From contig OY754990.1 in the NCBI GenBank assembly GCA_963576475.1, forward strand, positions 18,008,653 to 18,072,652: DNA of 64,000 nucleotides. Direction: 5' to 3'. This DNA is from Molanna angustata (lineage: Eukaryota > Arthropoda > Insecta > Trichoptera > Molannidae). Shown here piece by piece: positions 45,501 to 52,728 of this stretch. Position 1 is the stretch's first letter; each line of letters begins with the position of its first letter. The position numbers and the translations under genes were made by a program. The notes beneath the pieces are model-generated. The model searched no databases and was not told the DNA's origin. It saw only the letters and a list, made by a program, of their open reading frames with translations.

Positions 45501-48500
45501 CAAAAATTATGTTTAATTTTTTTTGATATTTTTGTTAGGTATATTTGTTTTTTTTACATATTATGCTGTATTCATTTTTATGAACTTTGCTTTATATATT
45601 TTTACTCCTCACTAACCCAAGGGTAACTATATAGTGGGAAGTTATGTTCTCGAAATTTTTAAGGCAATTTATTTATTACAGATTATAAACTAGTATCATG
45701 CTGAGATTGTATTCTGAAAGTTTCATCACAATGTACCTGTATGTATGGTATATGCTGTGTGTATATCTTATATCCAAAAGAAGCGTTGAAAGACTGTCTA
45801 ATAAACTGAAAAATGTTGCCATATCATCAAAATAAATTTGTCTAATTTCATATCTCGTATCCAAAAGAAGCGTTGAAAGACTGTCTAAAAAACTGAATAA
45901 TGTTGCCATATTGTCAACTAAAGTTTTTCTTATTTCATATCTCGTATCTAAAAGAAGCGCAGAAAGACTGTCAAACAAACTGAATTATTTTATTAACTAA
46001 GTTTGTCTATATTCAAATCTCGTATCCAAAAGAAGCGTTCAAAGACTGTCTAATAAACTGAATAATGTTGCCATATCATCAAATTAAGTTTGTCTAATTT
46101 CATATCACGTATCCAAAAGAAGCGTTGAAAGACTGTCTAATAAACTGAAGAATGTTGCCATTTAATCAAATTAATTTAGCTATTTTCATATTTCATATCA
46201 AAAACAGGTGCTGAAATCAAAAAACTGAATATTGTTGCCATATCATCAAATTAAACATCTCATATTTCATATCTCGTATCCAAAATACGCGATGAAAGAT
46301 TGTCATACAAACTGAATAATGTTGCCATATCCTCATATTAATTTGTCTTATTTTATATCTCGTATCCACAAGAAGCGCTGAAAGGCTGTCAAAAAAACAG
46401 AATACTGTTGCCACATCGTCAAATAAAATTAATCTTATCACATATCTAAAAGAGCACAAAAAGACTGTCAAATAAACTGAAGAATGTTGCCATATCATCA
46501 AATTAAGTTTCTCTTATTTCATATCTCGTATCCAATATAAGCGATGAAAGGCTGTCATACAAACTGAATAATGTTGCCATTTCGTCAAATAAAGTTTCAA
46601 TTATTTCATATCTCGTATCCAAAGTAAGCGACGAAAGACTGTCAAACAAACTGAATTTATTGCGATATCGTCAAATAAAGTTTCTCATATTTCATATCTT
46701 GTATCCAATATAAGCGATGAAAGACTGTCTAATAAACTGAATAATGTTGCCATATCGTCAAATAAAGTAATTTTTACTTCATATCTCTTATCCAAAAGAA
46801 GCGTTGAAAGACTGTCTAATAAACTGAAAAATGTTACCATATCATAAAAATAAATTTGTCTAATTTCATATCTCGTATCCAAACGAAACGCTAAAAGACT
46901 GTCTAATAAAATGAAGTATGTTGCCATATCGTCAAATAAAGTTTTTCTTATTTAATATCTCGTATCCAAAATATGCACTGAAAGACTAAAAAATTAACTG
47001 AATAATGTTGCCATTTCATCAAATTAATTACACTATTTTCATATTTCATATCATAAACAGGTGCTGAAAGGCTAACAAAAAACTTAATAATTTTGCTATA
47101 TCGTCAAATTAAATTTCTCATATTTCATATCTCGTATCCAAAATATGTAAGCGATGAAAGATTGTCATACAAACTGAATAATGTTGCCTTATTGTCAAAT
47201 TAACATTCTCTTATTTCATATCTCGTATCCAAAAGAAGCGTTGAAAGACTGTCTAATAAACTGAATAATGTTGCCATATTGACAAATTAACTTTTTCTTA
47301 TTTCATATCTCGTATCCATATAAGCGTTGAAAGACTGTCTAATACACTGAATACTGGTACCATATCATCAAAATAAAATTGTCTTATTTCATAACTCATA
47401 TCAAAATGAAACGCTGAAAGACTGTCTAATAAGCTGAACAATGTTGCCATATTGTCAAATGAACTTTATCTTATTTCATATCTCGTATCCAAAAGAAGCG
47501 TTGAGAGACGGTCTAATAAACTGAATAATGTTGCTATATTGTCAAATTAAGTTTTTCTTATTTCATATATCGTATCTAAAAGAAGCGCAGAAAGACTGTC
47601 AAACAAACTGAATTATGTTGCCATATTATCAAATTGAGTTTGTCTATATTCAAATCTCGTATCCAAAAGAAGCGCAGGAAGACTGTCAAATATATTTAAT
47701 TTTTGCCATATCGTAAGACTGTCTTATAAACTGAATAATGTTGCCATATCCTCAAATTATTTTTTCTTATTTCGAAGCGCTGAAAGACTGTCAAAAAAAC
47801 AGAATACTGTTGCCACATCGTCAAATAAAATTCATCTTATCACATATCTAAGAGAGCACAAAAAGACTGTCAAATAAACTGAAGAATGTTGCCATATCGT
47901 CAAATTAAGTTTCTCTTATTTCATATCTCGTATCCAATATAAGCGATGAAGACTATCTCGTACTATCAAAAAAACAGAAAACTGTTGCCACATCGTCAAA
48001 TAAAATTCATCTTATCACATATCTAAGAGAGCACAAAAAGACTGTCATACAATCTGAAGAATGTTGCCATATCGTCAAATAACGTTTCTCTTATTTCATA
48101 TCTCGTATCCAAAGTAAGCGATGAAAGACTGGCAAACAAACTGAATTTATTGCCATATCGTCAAAAAAGGTTCTATCATTTCGTATCTCGTATCCAAAAT
48201 AAATTATGAACGACTGTCAAAAAAACTTTACAATGTTGCCATATCGCCAAGTAAAATTCCTCTCATCTCATATCCTTTCAATTATCCTTATTTCATATCT
48301 CGTATTCAAATGAAGCGCTGAAAGACTGTCAAGTAAACTGAATAATGTTTCCATATCGTCAAATTAAATTCCTCTTATCTCTTACTTAATTAATTAATTA
48401 TTTTTATATAAATCAATTAGTTTATTAGTCAATTAATAAATAAATGCGTAAATGAGTGAATGAATGAATGAATCAATAAACATATAAATAAATAAAAAAA

Positions 48501-51153
48501 TTAATTTAATAAATGAATACCTAACAGTTTTTCATAACCTGAGCGAAAATTTAATGTTCAAACATATTTTGTATTCATAGAAAAGAAATTGACTGCTATC
48601 AATGTAGTTGACACATACCTCTCTAGAGTCGATAGCATCGTTCATTATCTGAATCCATCCTTTGAACGTGGCTACTTGGAACAGGGATATGAAGGCATTG
48701 CCAACGTGATCGAAGTTCTGCGGTGAATTTTCCCATGTGTAGTTCAATTCGTAACAGACGTTTCTATCAGGAACTAGTTCGTGACTAAGTATCGTACCAT
48801 TCTCGTCAACGCACTGAAAATTTAATTACAAAATTATTATTTAATTCAAAATAAATATGCATCAAAGTATTTTTCTACAAAATTCGATAACAATGACCGG
48901 ACGTTTTGGCCAAGATGATACGGTGTTATCGAGGTCTGAAATGAAACAGACCGATTTAAACAAAAAACAACTAGATCTTAGAAAACCAGCGCGTCATTAT
49001 GAATGTCGAACCAGCTGTCAAAATTGATATTAAAAGCGATTTTTTTAAATCATAAAATTAGGCCGACCGCCGTGGCATAGTTGGTAAGCGGTTCGGTTTC
49101 TGTGCGGGCGTCTTGGGTTCGATTCTCAGCATAGGAGATATTTATTTCAATTAATTTCTCACGCAAATATTGCTTCTCTGGGCTGGACACACTGGTTTGT
49201 TGGAAGAAATTGTCATACGGCAATAAACTCGCCACTTACGCAGGGTGCAAGGAAGTGTTCATTATTATTATTATTATTACTAGGCAAAAAAGATGTTGTC
49301 ATATATTTTTTCATTGAAAAATGTGTGAATACATTCAAAACTTATTCCAAATCTCATAGGCAAATGTGTTGATAAAATTCGCCAAAAAGCCATGGACAGA
49401 GGGATACTGGGTATTTCGTTAAGAGATAGGAAAACCAACTTCTGGATAAAAGAGAAAAACAAAGTTACCGACGTTGTCCAAAGGTTTGCAGACGAGAGTT
49501 TTTTGGGATAGTAGGTATTTCTAAAAACCGGTTTCCTCTGTGATCATAGCACGTGGAGAATCAGGCAGAACCATGAGCTACAGAGCCTATTCATAAGGAG
49601 CCAAATATCGTTCAAACGATAAAAATAGGGAGGCTCCGCTGGTTAGGACACGTGCATCGTATGGACGATGACTAGACACCGAAAAGAATCCTCACAACAC
49701 ATCCGGAGGGAAGAAGAGGTGTTGGACGGCATAAACTACGATAGATGGATGGATTCGAGAGGGTCAAAAGGGTCATACGAAAGACAGTGGATAAGGTTGT
49801 GGCTACAGATTCCTTCCGAAACTAATTACAGATCCTTCGGAAACGAATCCGCATGAGCGACAAATTGACAGCCAATGCAGCACAGCAATCGACTGACATC
49901 TTTATTCTGTCCGATCAACTCTAGTCGACTGGACGTCCATCTTCACGGACACTCGCATCAACGTTTGAACAAATGATCTTTTTTTATTCACGAAGCATTT
50001 TTTTTTTTGATGATATGTTATGTGTATATATAATTTTTTGATGTTGTCTGTTATTATATAAGAAATATTGATTTTGTTTTTGATGAGTAATTTATTTGAA
50101 TTTGTTCTTGATGTAATTAATGTATTTTTATTGTATTCCAGTTTTTGCGGTTAGTGGTTTTTGTTTCGTGACGGTGGACGGTGAACGGTGAATGCCTGCT
50201 AGTGGGGCCCTGTGAACGGCAAATGCAGTTCGCGGTTCTCAGTATGCGCTTGCGTATACTAGAGTATGCTCCATTGGTGAGGGTTCATCCGTAAACTGTT
50301 CACCAGTTCGCGTAATATTAATTTAAATAAATGCGTGTTATTTTTAGTAATATTTTATGAACCGCACAAATAACTGTGCTCCTCCCTCGAACACGAGATT
50401 TGATCTCAACTGAGGGATGAATAGATTTTAAATAATTTAATTTTAAGATACTGTTTATAATTCTTTTTATCATTAATGTATAATTGTTAAAATAAAAAAA
50501 AATAAAAAAATAAATAAATAAATTTAAATTCAACATCATAACATGTTATATTGTATATTCTGCAATAAACACTAGAAATGTGAGTCAAACTTTCAGCATC
50601 TATTCACTCACACAAGTAATAAATATTTGATTTGATGGGTAATTGATTCGAAACTTTGATTGGTTGACAGTAAATGATAATGCCTTCAGGAAATCTATAA
50701 AGACCTTTTAGCAATAAAGACCAATAACCAGCAAAGGGTGAAGGGATACGATTTCTTGAGGAGGCCAATGCCCATCCTGGGCTATGTAGCCACTTATGAT
50801 AATGTTGATGATTTCTACTAGTATTCTACTTGCAAGCATTAAATCCAAGATTTGCTCGATATCGATATTTTTATGGTTTTCAAACAGTAATATCACAAAA
50901 TTTCTTAGTAAAGCCAAATCTTTAGCGTTTACGGCTAGCGTAGGATATTCGGCTTCGGTCGAAGAAATTTGATGTGACACTACAATATAGCAAGTTGAAG
51001 AAGAAGCATTAACTCTGTTCATATTCTTACCTTGAAAAACTTTCCTGCAAACAATTGAACTCCCATGATTGAGAAGACGAACCAAAACATCGAACATGGT
51101 AAAATAACGTTGAAGATGCCAGGAAGAGTGTGCGCCAATCCAACGACAACAAC
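33223..51153 (-). CDS. Divergent para-like voltage-gated sodium channel paralogue, 3' eight exons (frameshifted)
   Basis: Exons on the - strand, 5' to 3': 51153-51031, 48814-48619, 41902-41654, 39535-39265, 38700-38417, 37643-37443, 35432-35252, 33512-33223. All junctions are GT-AG and seven of eight exons agree in phase. They encode about 597 residues: domain III S5, pore and S6, III-IV linker, complete domain IV, EF-hand-like region and C-terminus. QVATFKGW and LTTAGWDG give K and A of the DEKA filter, as in sodium channels rather than DSC1-type (E in domain III). The sequence is much further from para than insect orthologues usually are, so this is a paralogue. Exon 48814-48619 has one extra base. 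Either the gene is dying or the base is an assembly error. Earlier exons are outside the window or lost. Confidence 0.85.
33785..34060 (-). repeat. Non-LTR 3' end with CATT tail
   Basis: On the - strand it ends ...GGATATGCCGTGATGG followed by TATGAATGAATGAATAAAT, like the end of the family A LINE (CGTGATGGTATG). The remaining frame ([26 protein letters not shown]) looks like a LINE or SINE 3' region. Family uncertain. Confidence 0.4.
34250..34400. repeat. Foldback sequence with a 17-bp-arm hairpin
   Basis: AGCCAAACCTTTGTTAT (34285) pairs with ATAACAAAAGTTTGGCT (to 34320) with one mismatch and a 2-nt loop. ACCGAACT at 34261 and AGTTCGGT at 34390 form an outer inverted pair. Confidence 0.6.
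34485..35095. mobile_element. Foldback/MITE element with about 35-bp inverted ends
   Basis: TATCTCAATAGAGACGAAGT-TGAAATATTA at 34498-34528 is inverted at 35052-35084 (TAATATCCCAACTTCG-TCTCTATTGAGATG). The interior holds AGATGGC motifs and no coding frame. It lies in the last intron of the channel gene only if the terminal exon is 33512-33223, as called. Confidence 0.6.
35252..35432 (-). CDS. Channel exon: EF-hand-like cytoplasmic region
   Basis: Acceptor ATTGACAG and donor TGCAAAG|GTAAGT. Sixty codons plus one base: [53 protein letters not shown]. This matches the conserved post-S6 region of sodium channels (DDxYDxYY ... FDPxGxQYIRxDQL ... MDIPIC). It was missed as an open frame because it lacks a start codon. 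Confidence 0.88.
35862..36350 (-). pseudogene. Jockey/R1-type LINE C-terminus
   Basis: Frame reads [39 protein letters not shown], then [19 protein letters not shown], the C-terminal CX1CX9-10HX4C knuckle that follows RNase H in these LINEs. Ends at TAA 35862. It lies in the channel intron, same strand. Only the last 160 residues remain. Confidence 0.7.
36655..37407 (-). mobile_element. LINE family A, 5'-truncated copy with intact C-terminal frame
   Basis: A 236-residue frame on the - strand (37382-36672): [71 protein letters not shown] and [14 protein letters not shown]. It is followed by CATGGCGTGATGGTATGTAT and a short ATGT tail. This is the best copy of the family seen at 421-840. Truncated just upstream of the KVMVF motif. 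It lies in the channel intron, same strand. Confidence 0.75.
37443..37643 (-). CDS. Channel exon: domain IV pore and S6
   Basis: 67 codons, phase 0 at both ends, acceptor GTCTTCAG and donor ATAAG|GTACTG. Starts [14 protein letters not shown], giving the filter alanine in TAGW. The turret after it is shorter than in para. S6 reads [30 protein letters not shown]; the family usually has INMYIAVILENY at this place, so the S6 end is unusual. Confidence 0.85.
38105..38340 (+). pseudogene. LINE relic with start of an RNase H domain
   Basis: Frame [20 protein letters not shown] ... [19 protein letters not shown]. The closing DVNTDGSK is the first catalytic-Asp motif of the RNase H domain of Jockey-type LINEs. 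Runs into TAG. Antisense to the channel gene, in its intron. Confidence 0.55.
38417..38700 (-). CDS. Channel exon: domain IV S4-S5 and start of the pore, S4 charge-depleted
   Basis: Completes a split GGT codon, runs 94 codons and ends IIMFQ|GTAATAAA in phase 0. S4 reads [20 protein letters not shown], with RR next. Aligned from the conserved PALFN of S5, the first two arginines of a standard domain IV S4 are L and S and a later lysine is G, leaving fewer gating charges. S5 reads [36 protein letters not shown] leads into the pore loop. Confidence 0.85.
38738..39211 (+). pseudogene. Jockey-type LINE C-terminal relic
   Basis: Reads [24 protein letters not shown], an in-frame stop, then [40 protein letters not shown] and [17 protein letters not shown]. 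This order (VWSPxY, LExVQxKLLR, RRxxxDLxxLYK, IPxRxTR) is diagnostic of post-RT Jockey sequence. Antisense, inside the intron before the S4 exon. Confidence 0.7.
39265..39535 (-). CDS. Channel exon: domain IV S1-S3
   Basis: Starts after CTCATTTTTCAG with TGGATGCCGCAACTAGCG (WMPQLA) and ends GTCG|GTAAGTTT, leaving one base. Encodes S1 ([20 protein letters not shown]), S2 ([19 protein letters not shown]) and S3 ([17 protein letters not shown]). E and K positions around [13 protein letters not shown] match the S2 countercharges of domain IV. Its 5' part is the parent of a run of decayed repeats in the upstream intron. Confidence 0.85.
39536..40760. repeat. Decayed tandem copies of the domain IV S1 exon start
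   Basis: Units of about 80-100 bp begin AAAATGAGGATGTTCATTAC and end in ATTTGCCACCATTGTAAAGG-TTACGGATTGTGGCATCCAC-TG. Recognisable unit starts are at 39540, 39982, 40096, 40173, 40273, 40355, 40414, 40506 and 40734. The sequence is a diverged copy of the acceptor and first about 90 nt of the 39265-39535 exon. On the - strand one copy still reads [13 protein letters not shown] against [13 protein letters not shown] in the exon. The SINE at 39588 interrupts the array. Confidence 0.75.
39588..39792 (+). repeat. tRNA-derived SINE
   Basis: Head GCGGCTCAGTTTGTTGGGTA (A-box-like) and CCCGGGTTCGATTCCCGG (B-box), tRNA-unrelated body CAGTTTGGATCTGTGAGACG, and tail AATATTAAATAAATAAATAA. Its body is repeated inverted at 31335-31478. 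Confidence 0.75.
40764..41144. mobile_element. MITE-like element with about 120-bp inverted ends
   Basis: The left end GGGGACACGAAGCGGCAAGC continues to ...CATCTAAGACAAGAACATG and is inverted at the right end (...GCTTGCTGCTTCGTGTCCCC). The centre has three copies of a 32-bp unit CCCGACGTGATACTGTTGAA-ATGGGTGGTTAC. A right-end fragment of the same element is at 41341-41484. Confidence 0.75.
41145..41653. repeat. Approximately 340-bp segmental duplication carrying an exon end
   Basis: Two units begin AATAAAATCAAAGATTTCAC (41145 and 41485), share AACAACGGATTGTGATTGCG, CTTCAAAGTGAGGAT and ACCAACGAGGATTTTTGGTA, and end in AAATTCGTCACATA(C/T)CCTTG. The second runs into the real exon at 41654. The first (41303-41338) is a copy of the last exon bases, but its donor is ATATGT instead of GTATGT. 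Confidence 0.75.
41341..41484. mobile_element. Right-end fragment of the 40764 MITE
   Basis: From GTTGGGGTCACCACTGTTGA to GCTTGCTGCTTCGTGTCCCC it matches the right half of the 40764 element with scattered differences. It was probably carried by the duplication that also copied the exon end. Confidence 0.65.
41654..41902 (-). CDS. Channel exon: domain III S6 and III-IV inactivation linker
   Basis: 83 codons, phase 0 at both ends. Begins [18 protein letters not shown], directly continuing DSRE of the previous exon. S6 reads [17 protein letters not shown]. The linker has [20 protein letters not shown]: the hydrophobic inactivation latch is IFMT (insect para usually has MFMT, vertebrate channels IFMT). 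The following YRPMRKPR is diverged. The last bases and donor of this exon are duplicated in the next intron at 41303-41338. Confidence 0.85.
41903..43070. other. Channel intron, AT-rich, no gene seen
   Basis: Contains an inverted microsatellite pair (GTAGGTACCTACCTAC at 42787 and GTAGGTAGGTACCTACC at 42923). From 43000 it holds a dispersed repeat tail (GTCCGATTACAATGAAACTT) shared with 26490. Confidence 0.4.
43071..43235 (+). repeat. tRNA-derived SINE, head-truncated
   Basis: Contains the B-box GGGTTCGATTCCCAGC, the body CTCACGCAAACATTGCTTCT-CTGGGCTG, GCAGGGTGCAAGGAAGTG and a TATTATTATTATTATT tail. Same family as 49064-49280. Comparison with the uninterrupted repeat at 26490 (GCTCGATATTTCACC) marks it as an insertion. 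Confidence 0.65.
43236..43985 (-). repeat. About 110-bp tandem array seeded by a LINE 3' end
   Basis: Six to seven units of TTTTTTCTTCTTCTTCTTCG, TGTATTTGGTCATTTTACCT, ATGAAGGTGGACTATCCTGG, GAGAAGAAGGTCCAATTGTC, CTTCCATCTCTTCGCAGGTT. In complement each unit is the 3' end of the LINE type seen at 26215 and 18380 (CGAAGAGATGGAAGG ... GAAGAAGAAG). All long frames here are repeat artefacts. Confidence 0.75.
43995..44245. repeat. 27-bp minisatellite
   Basis: The unit GGGCCTGAAGGGACGGGAGG-TACTGAA is repeated about nine times with drift at the edges. As 27 is a multiple of 3, all - strand frames stay open (PFRPFSTSR repeats), but there is no start context or gene structure. Confidence 0.85.
44246..45350. 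repeat. Degenerate tandem repeats of two kinds
   Basis: From 44246 to about 44600, units with TTATGTAGACCTTT ... TACAAACTATTTCC recur every 70-95 bp. From 44620 to 45350, longer units with GATGAAAA ... AAAACGAATGGGATGTG ... AATCAAATTTAAACCA recur about three times. Confidence 0.5.
45700..48390. repeat. 87-bp intronic satellite, about 30 units
   Basis: The consensus unit is TCCAAAAGAAGCGTTGAAAG, ACTGTCTAATAAACTGAATA, ATGTTGCCATATCGTCAAAT, TAAGTTTCTCTTATTTCATA, TCTCGTA. The period is 87 bp (for example CCAAAAGAAG at 45774 and 45861). Units differ by 5-20 per cent and some are truncated. It lies wholly inside the intron before the inactivation-linker exon. Small frames such as [16 protein letters not shown] come from it. 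Confidence 0.9.
48619..48814 (-). CDS. Channel exon: domain III pore loop, contains a +1 frameshift
   Basis: The exon lies between TTTTCAG and GAGAG|GTATGTGTC. After phase-0 entry it reads [11 protein letters not shown], then an extra base (GG at 48781-48780, where one G is expected) forces TSS-stop. In the shifted frame it resumes as [20 protein letters not shown], then [33 protein letters not shown]. Both halves match the same continuous stretch of insect sodium channels. The exon is 196 nt where 195 keeps the frame. The pore lysine is in VATFKGW. Confidence 0.8.
49064..49280 (+). repeat. tRNA-derived SINE, full length
   Basis: The head GCCGTGGCATAGTTGGTAAG (A-box) and CTTGGGTTCGATTCTCAGC (B-box) are followed by the body TCACGCAAATATTGCTTCTC, GCAGGGTGCAAGGAAGTG and an (ATT)n tail. 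Most complete of three copies (also 955-1078 and 43071-43235). Confidence 0.75.
49340..49515 (+). pseudogene. LINE family D relic
   Basis: Frame [20 protein letters not shown], then [16 protein letters not shown] and stop. Matches the block upstream of WSWAGHIAR in family D LINEs. Short fragment in the channel intron. Confidence 0.6.
49520..49840 (+). pseudogene. LINE family C relic
   Basis: CACGTGGAGAATCAGGCAGA, then [18 protein letters not shown], stop, [19 protein letters not shown] and WMD. Same family as 2876-3137 but with the RWLGHVHRM segment that is deleted there. Confidence 0.65.
50100..50815. repeat. TE-derived intronic DNA including an A-rich tail and a LINE family C 3' end
   Basis: 50330-50530 ends in AATAAAAAAAAATAAAAAAA-TAAATAAATAAATTT, a retroposon tail. 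50728-50815 (GGATACGATTTCTTGAGGAG-GCCAATGCCCATCCTGGGC ... GATAATGTTGATGAT) is a family C LINE 3' end. 50140-50300 is GC-richer with inverted GTGAACGG/TTCAC motifs of unknown kind. Confidence 0.45.
51031..51153 (-). CDS. Channel exon: domain III S4-S5 linker and S5
   Basis: 41 codons between TGATTTCAG and AAG|GTAAGAATA, phase 0 at both ends. Encodes [19 protein letters not shown] and [20 protein letters not shown]. The second part is the sodium-channel S5 signature ([13 protein letters not shown]). The preceding exon with domain III S4 would lie upstream, but the next 7 kb are Helitron and BEL/Pao DNA followed by satellite, and I found no further exon. Confidence 0.8.
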
Positions 51154-52150
51154 CTGAAATCAATCGAATTTGTGTAGTACAAAATTTTTGTTTGTCTCAT
51201 AGTTTCAAAGTTTATCTCTAATGAAAGGAAAAAACTAAGGTTCTATATGTAAGCAGGGATTAACACCAACAATTTTATTTATAACTAGTTGCATGTAACA
51301 CATGAGATCCAACTGTCGATAGTGATAGTATGTATAGTTGAAGAATAAGTACCAAACAATAAACCCATAAATCCAAATTATTGAATATTTTAGGATAATT
51401 TGTTTTCTATACAACACATGTAGGTATGTATGTCAAGATAGGATAAAATGGAGGTCAGTCCTTTGATCCTACCCAGAATATGAAAACAGCATGATGGTAT
51501 GTATGTATGTATGTTTGGAGATTTAAGTATCAAACTATCAAGTCTTCTTATATATTGGGTATAGGCGACTGCCATACAAATTGTATGAAGGAATGTCGTC
51601 ACTAAATTCAATTTTTATAAAAATTGTTAAAAAAATGAGATTTACTTCAACGAAATTAATATTTTTTATAGAAAATTAAATTATCTAGTTGGGGTGTTTC
51701 ATCTTTTTTCGATATTTTAAAAAAAATGGAAATATAGGCAGTTAAACTCATAAATTTATCATTAAAAAAAATCTTAATAAAAATGTTTGAGAAACCCTGG
51801 AAATTTAAGGAAAAAACCAATTTGAGATTTTGTATTTGGTTTCTGAGATATATGGAAAAATAAACCAAAAATTCAAAAGTTGATAACCCCTGACTGAAAA
51901 AAATTCACCATTCTGAGTATAACAGTTTTTTAGGCCTATAACTGTTTATATATTTTGAAATTTTGGGCTCTGTAAATTGAGCGGATCAAAATTTATAAGG
52001 GGGAACGGACAGACACACACGCACAGAGACACACAAAACTCACATAAAATGTTCTACTTTGAATTCTTAGCAAATCCATGTATGGGAATATATATGCTGC
52101 GAAGCCTCTATGTCCACTACGCCATACAAAATTTTCGTTCGGACACGAAT

Positions 52151-52414
52151 TGTAGAAGCATATTTCCTTTAAATCCCTTCCATGCCATTGTCCCCTCACC
52201 GATGTATGAGAATTGTCACTTGTCACAATAATTTTGGGTGACAATAAGTGTCAAGAAAGAAATTAACCAGTACAAGTTTGAAGACCACTGCGTGTGGATG
52301 TGTGCACAGAAAAAATAATCAGTGAACCAGGAATATAGAAGCATCGGTGAGATCGTTTAAAAATACAGTCCACTACCTTCCATCTTTTATACCCATCACC
52401 TGATGTTTTCTACA
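52151..52414 (+). repeat. BEL/Pao 5' LTR
   Basis: Bounded by TGTAGAAGCATATTTCC and GATGTTTTCTACA. A possible primer-binding site starts with TGG at 52423, eight bases downstream; I cannot match it to a tRNA with confidence. Confidence 0.85.
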
Positions 52415-52728
52415 TAAAATTTTGGCCCTTCTAACCGAATTTGAAGTGTTTTTTTTTGTGTTATTTGTTGCGAATTCTGCATGTTGCGGTGGTTTCAAAT
52501 AGTAATTTGTAGGTACTCAATTTTGTTACAATATTATGGTGATTAATTATCACATAATATTAGTTTGTGATTATTGTGAGGTATAATAAGGTACCATATT
52601 AATGTTAATAACATTATTGTGAATGCAGTCGGGTAGAATAAAATACCACATTATTATTGATACAGTGAATTTGTGTTTGCATGCAATTATAGTTTATAAA
52701 TATAAGTTTAAAATTTTAAAATTTTAAA

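Noticed and set aside
49064..49140. tRNA gene
   Set aside because: Same reason: SINE body and (ATT)n tail follow, and two further copies exist.
33223..51153. Calcium channel, NALCN or DSC1-type channel
   Set aside because: VATFKGW with lysine and LTTAGWDG with alanine, the IFMT linker and the C-terminal phrases match sodium channels; DSC1 has E in domain III and calcium channels have EEEE.
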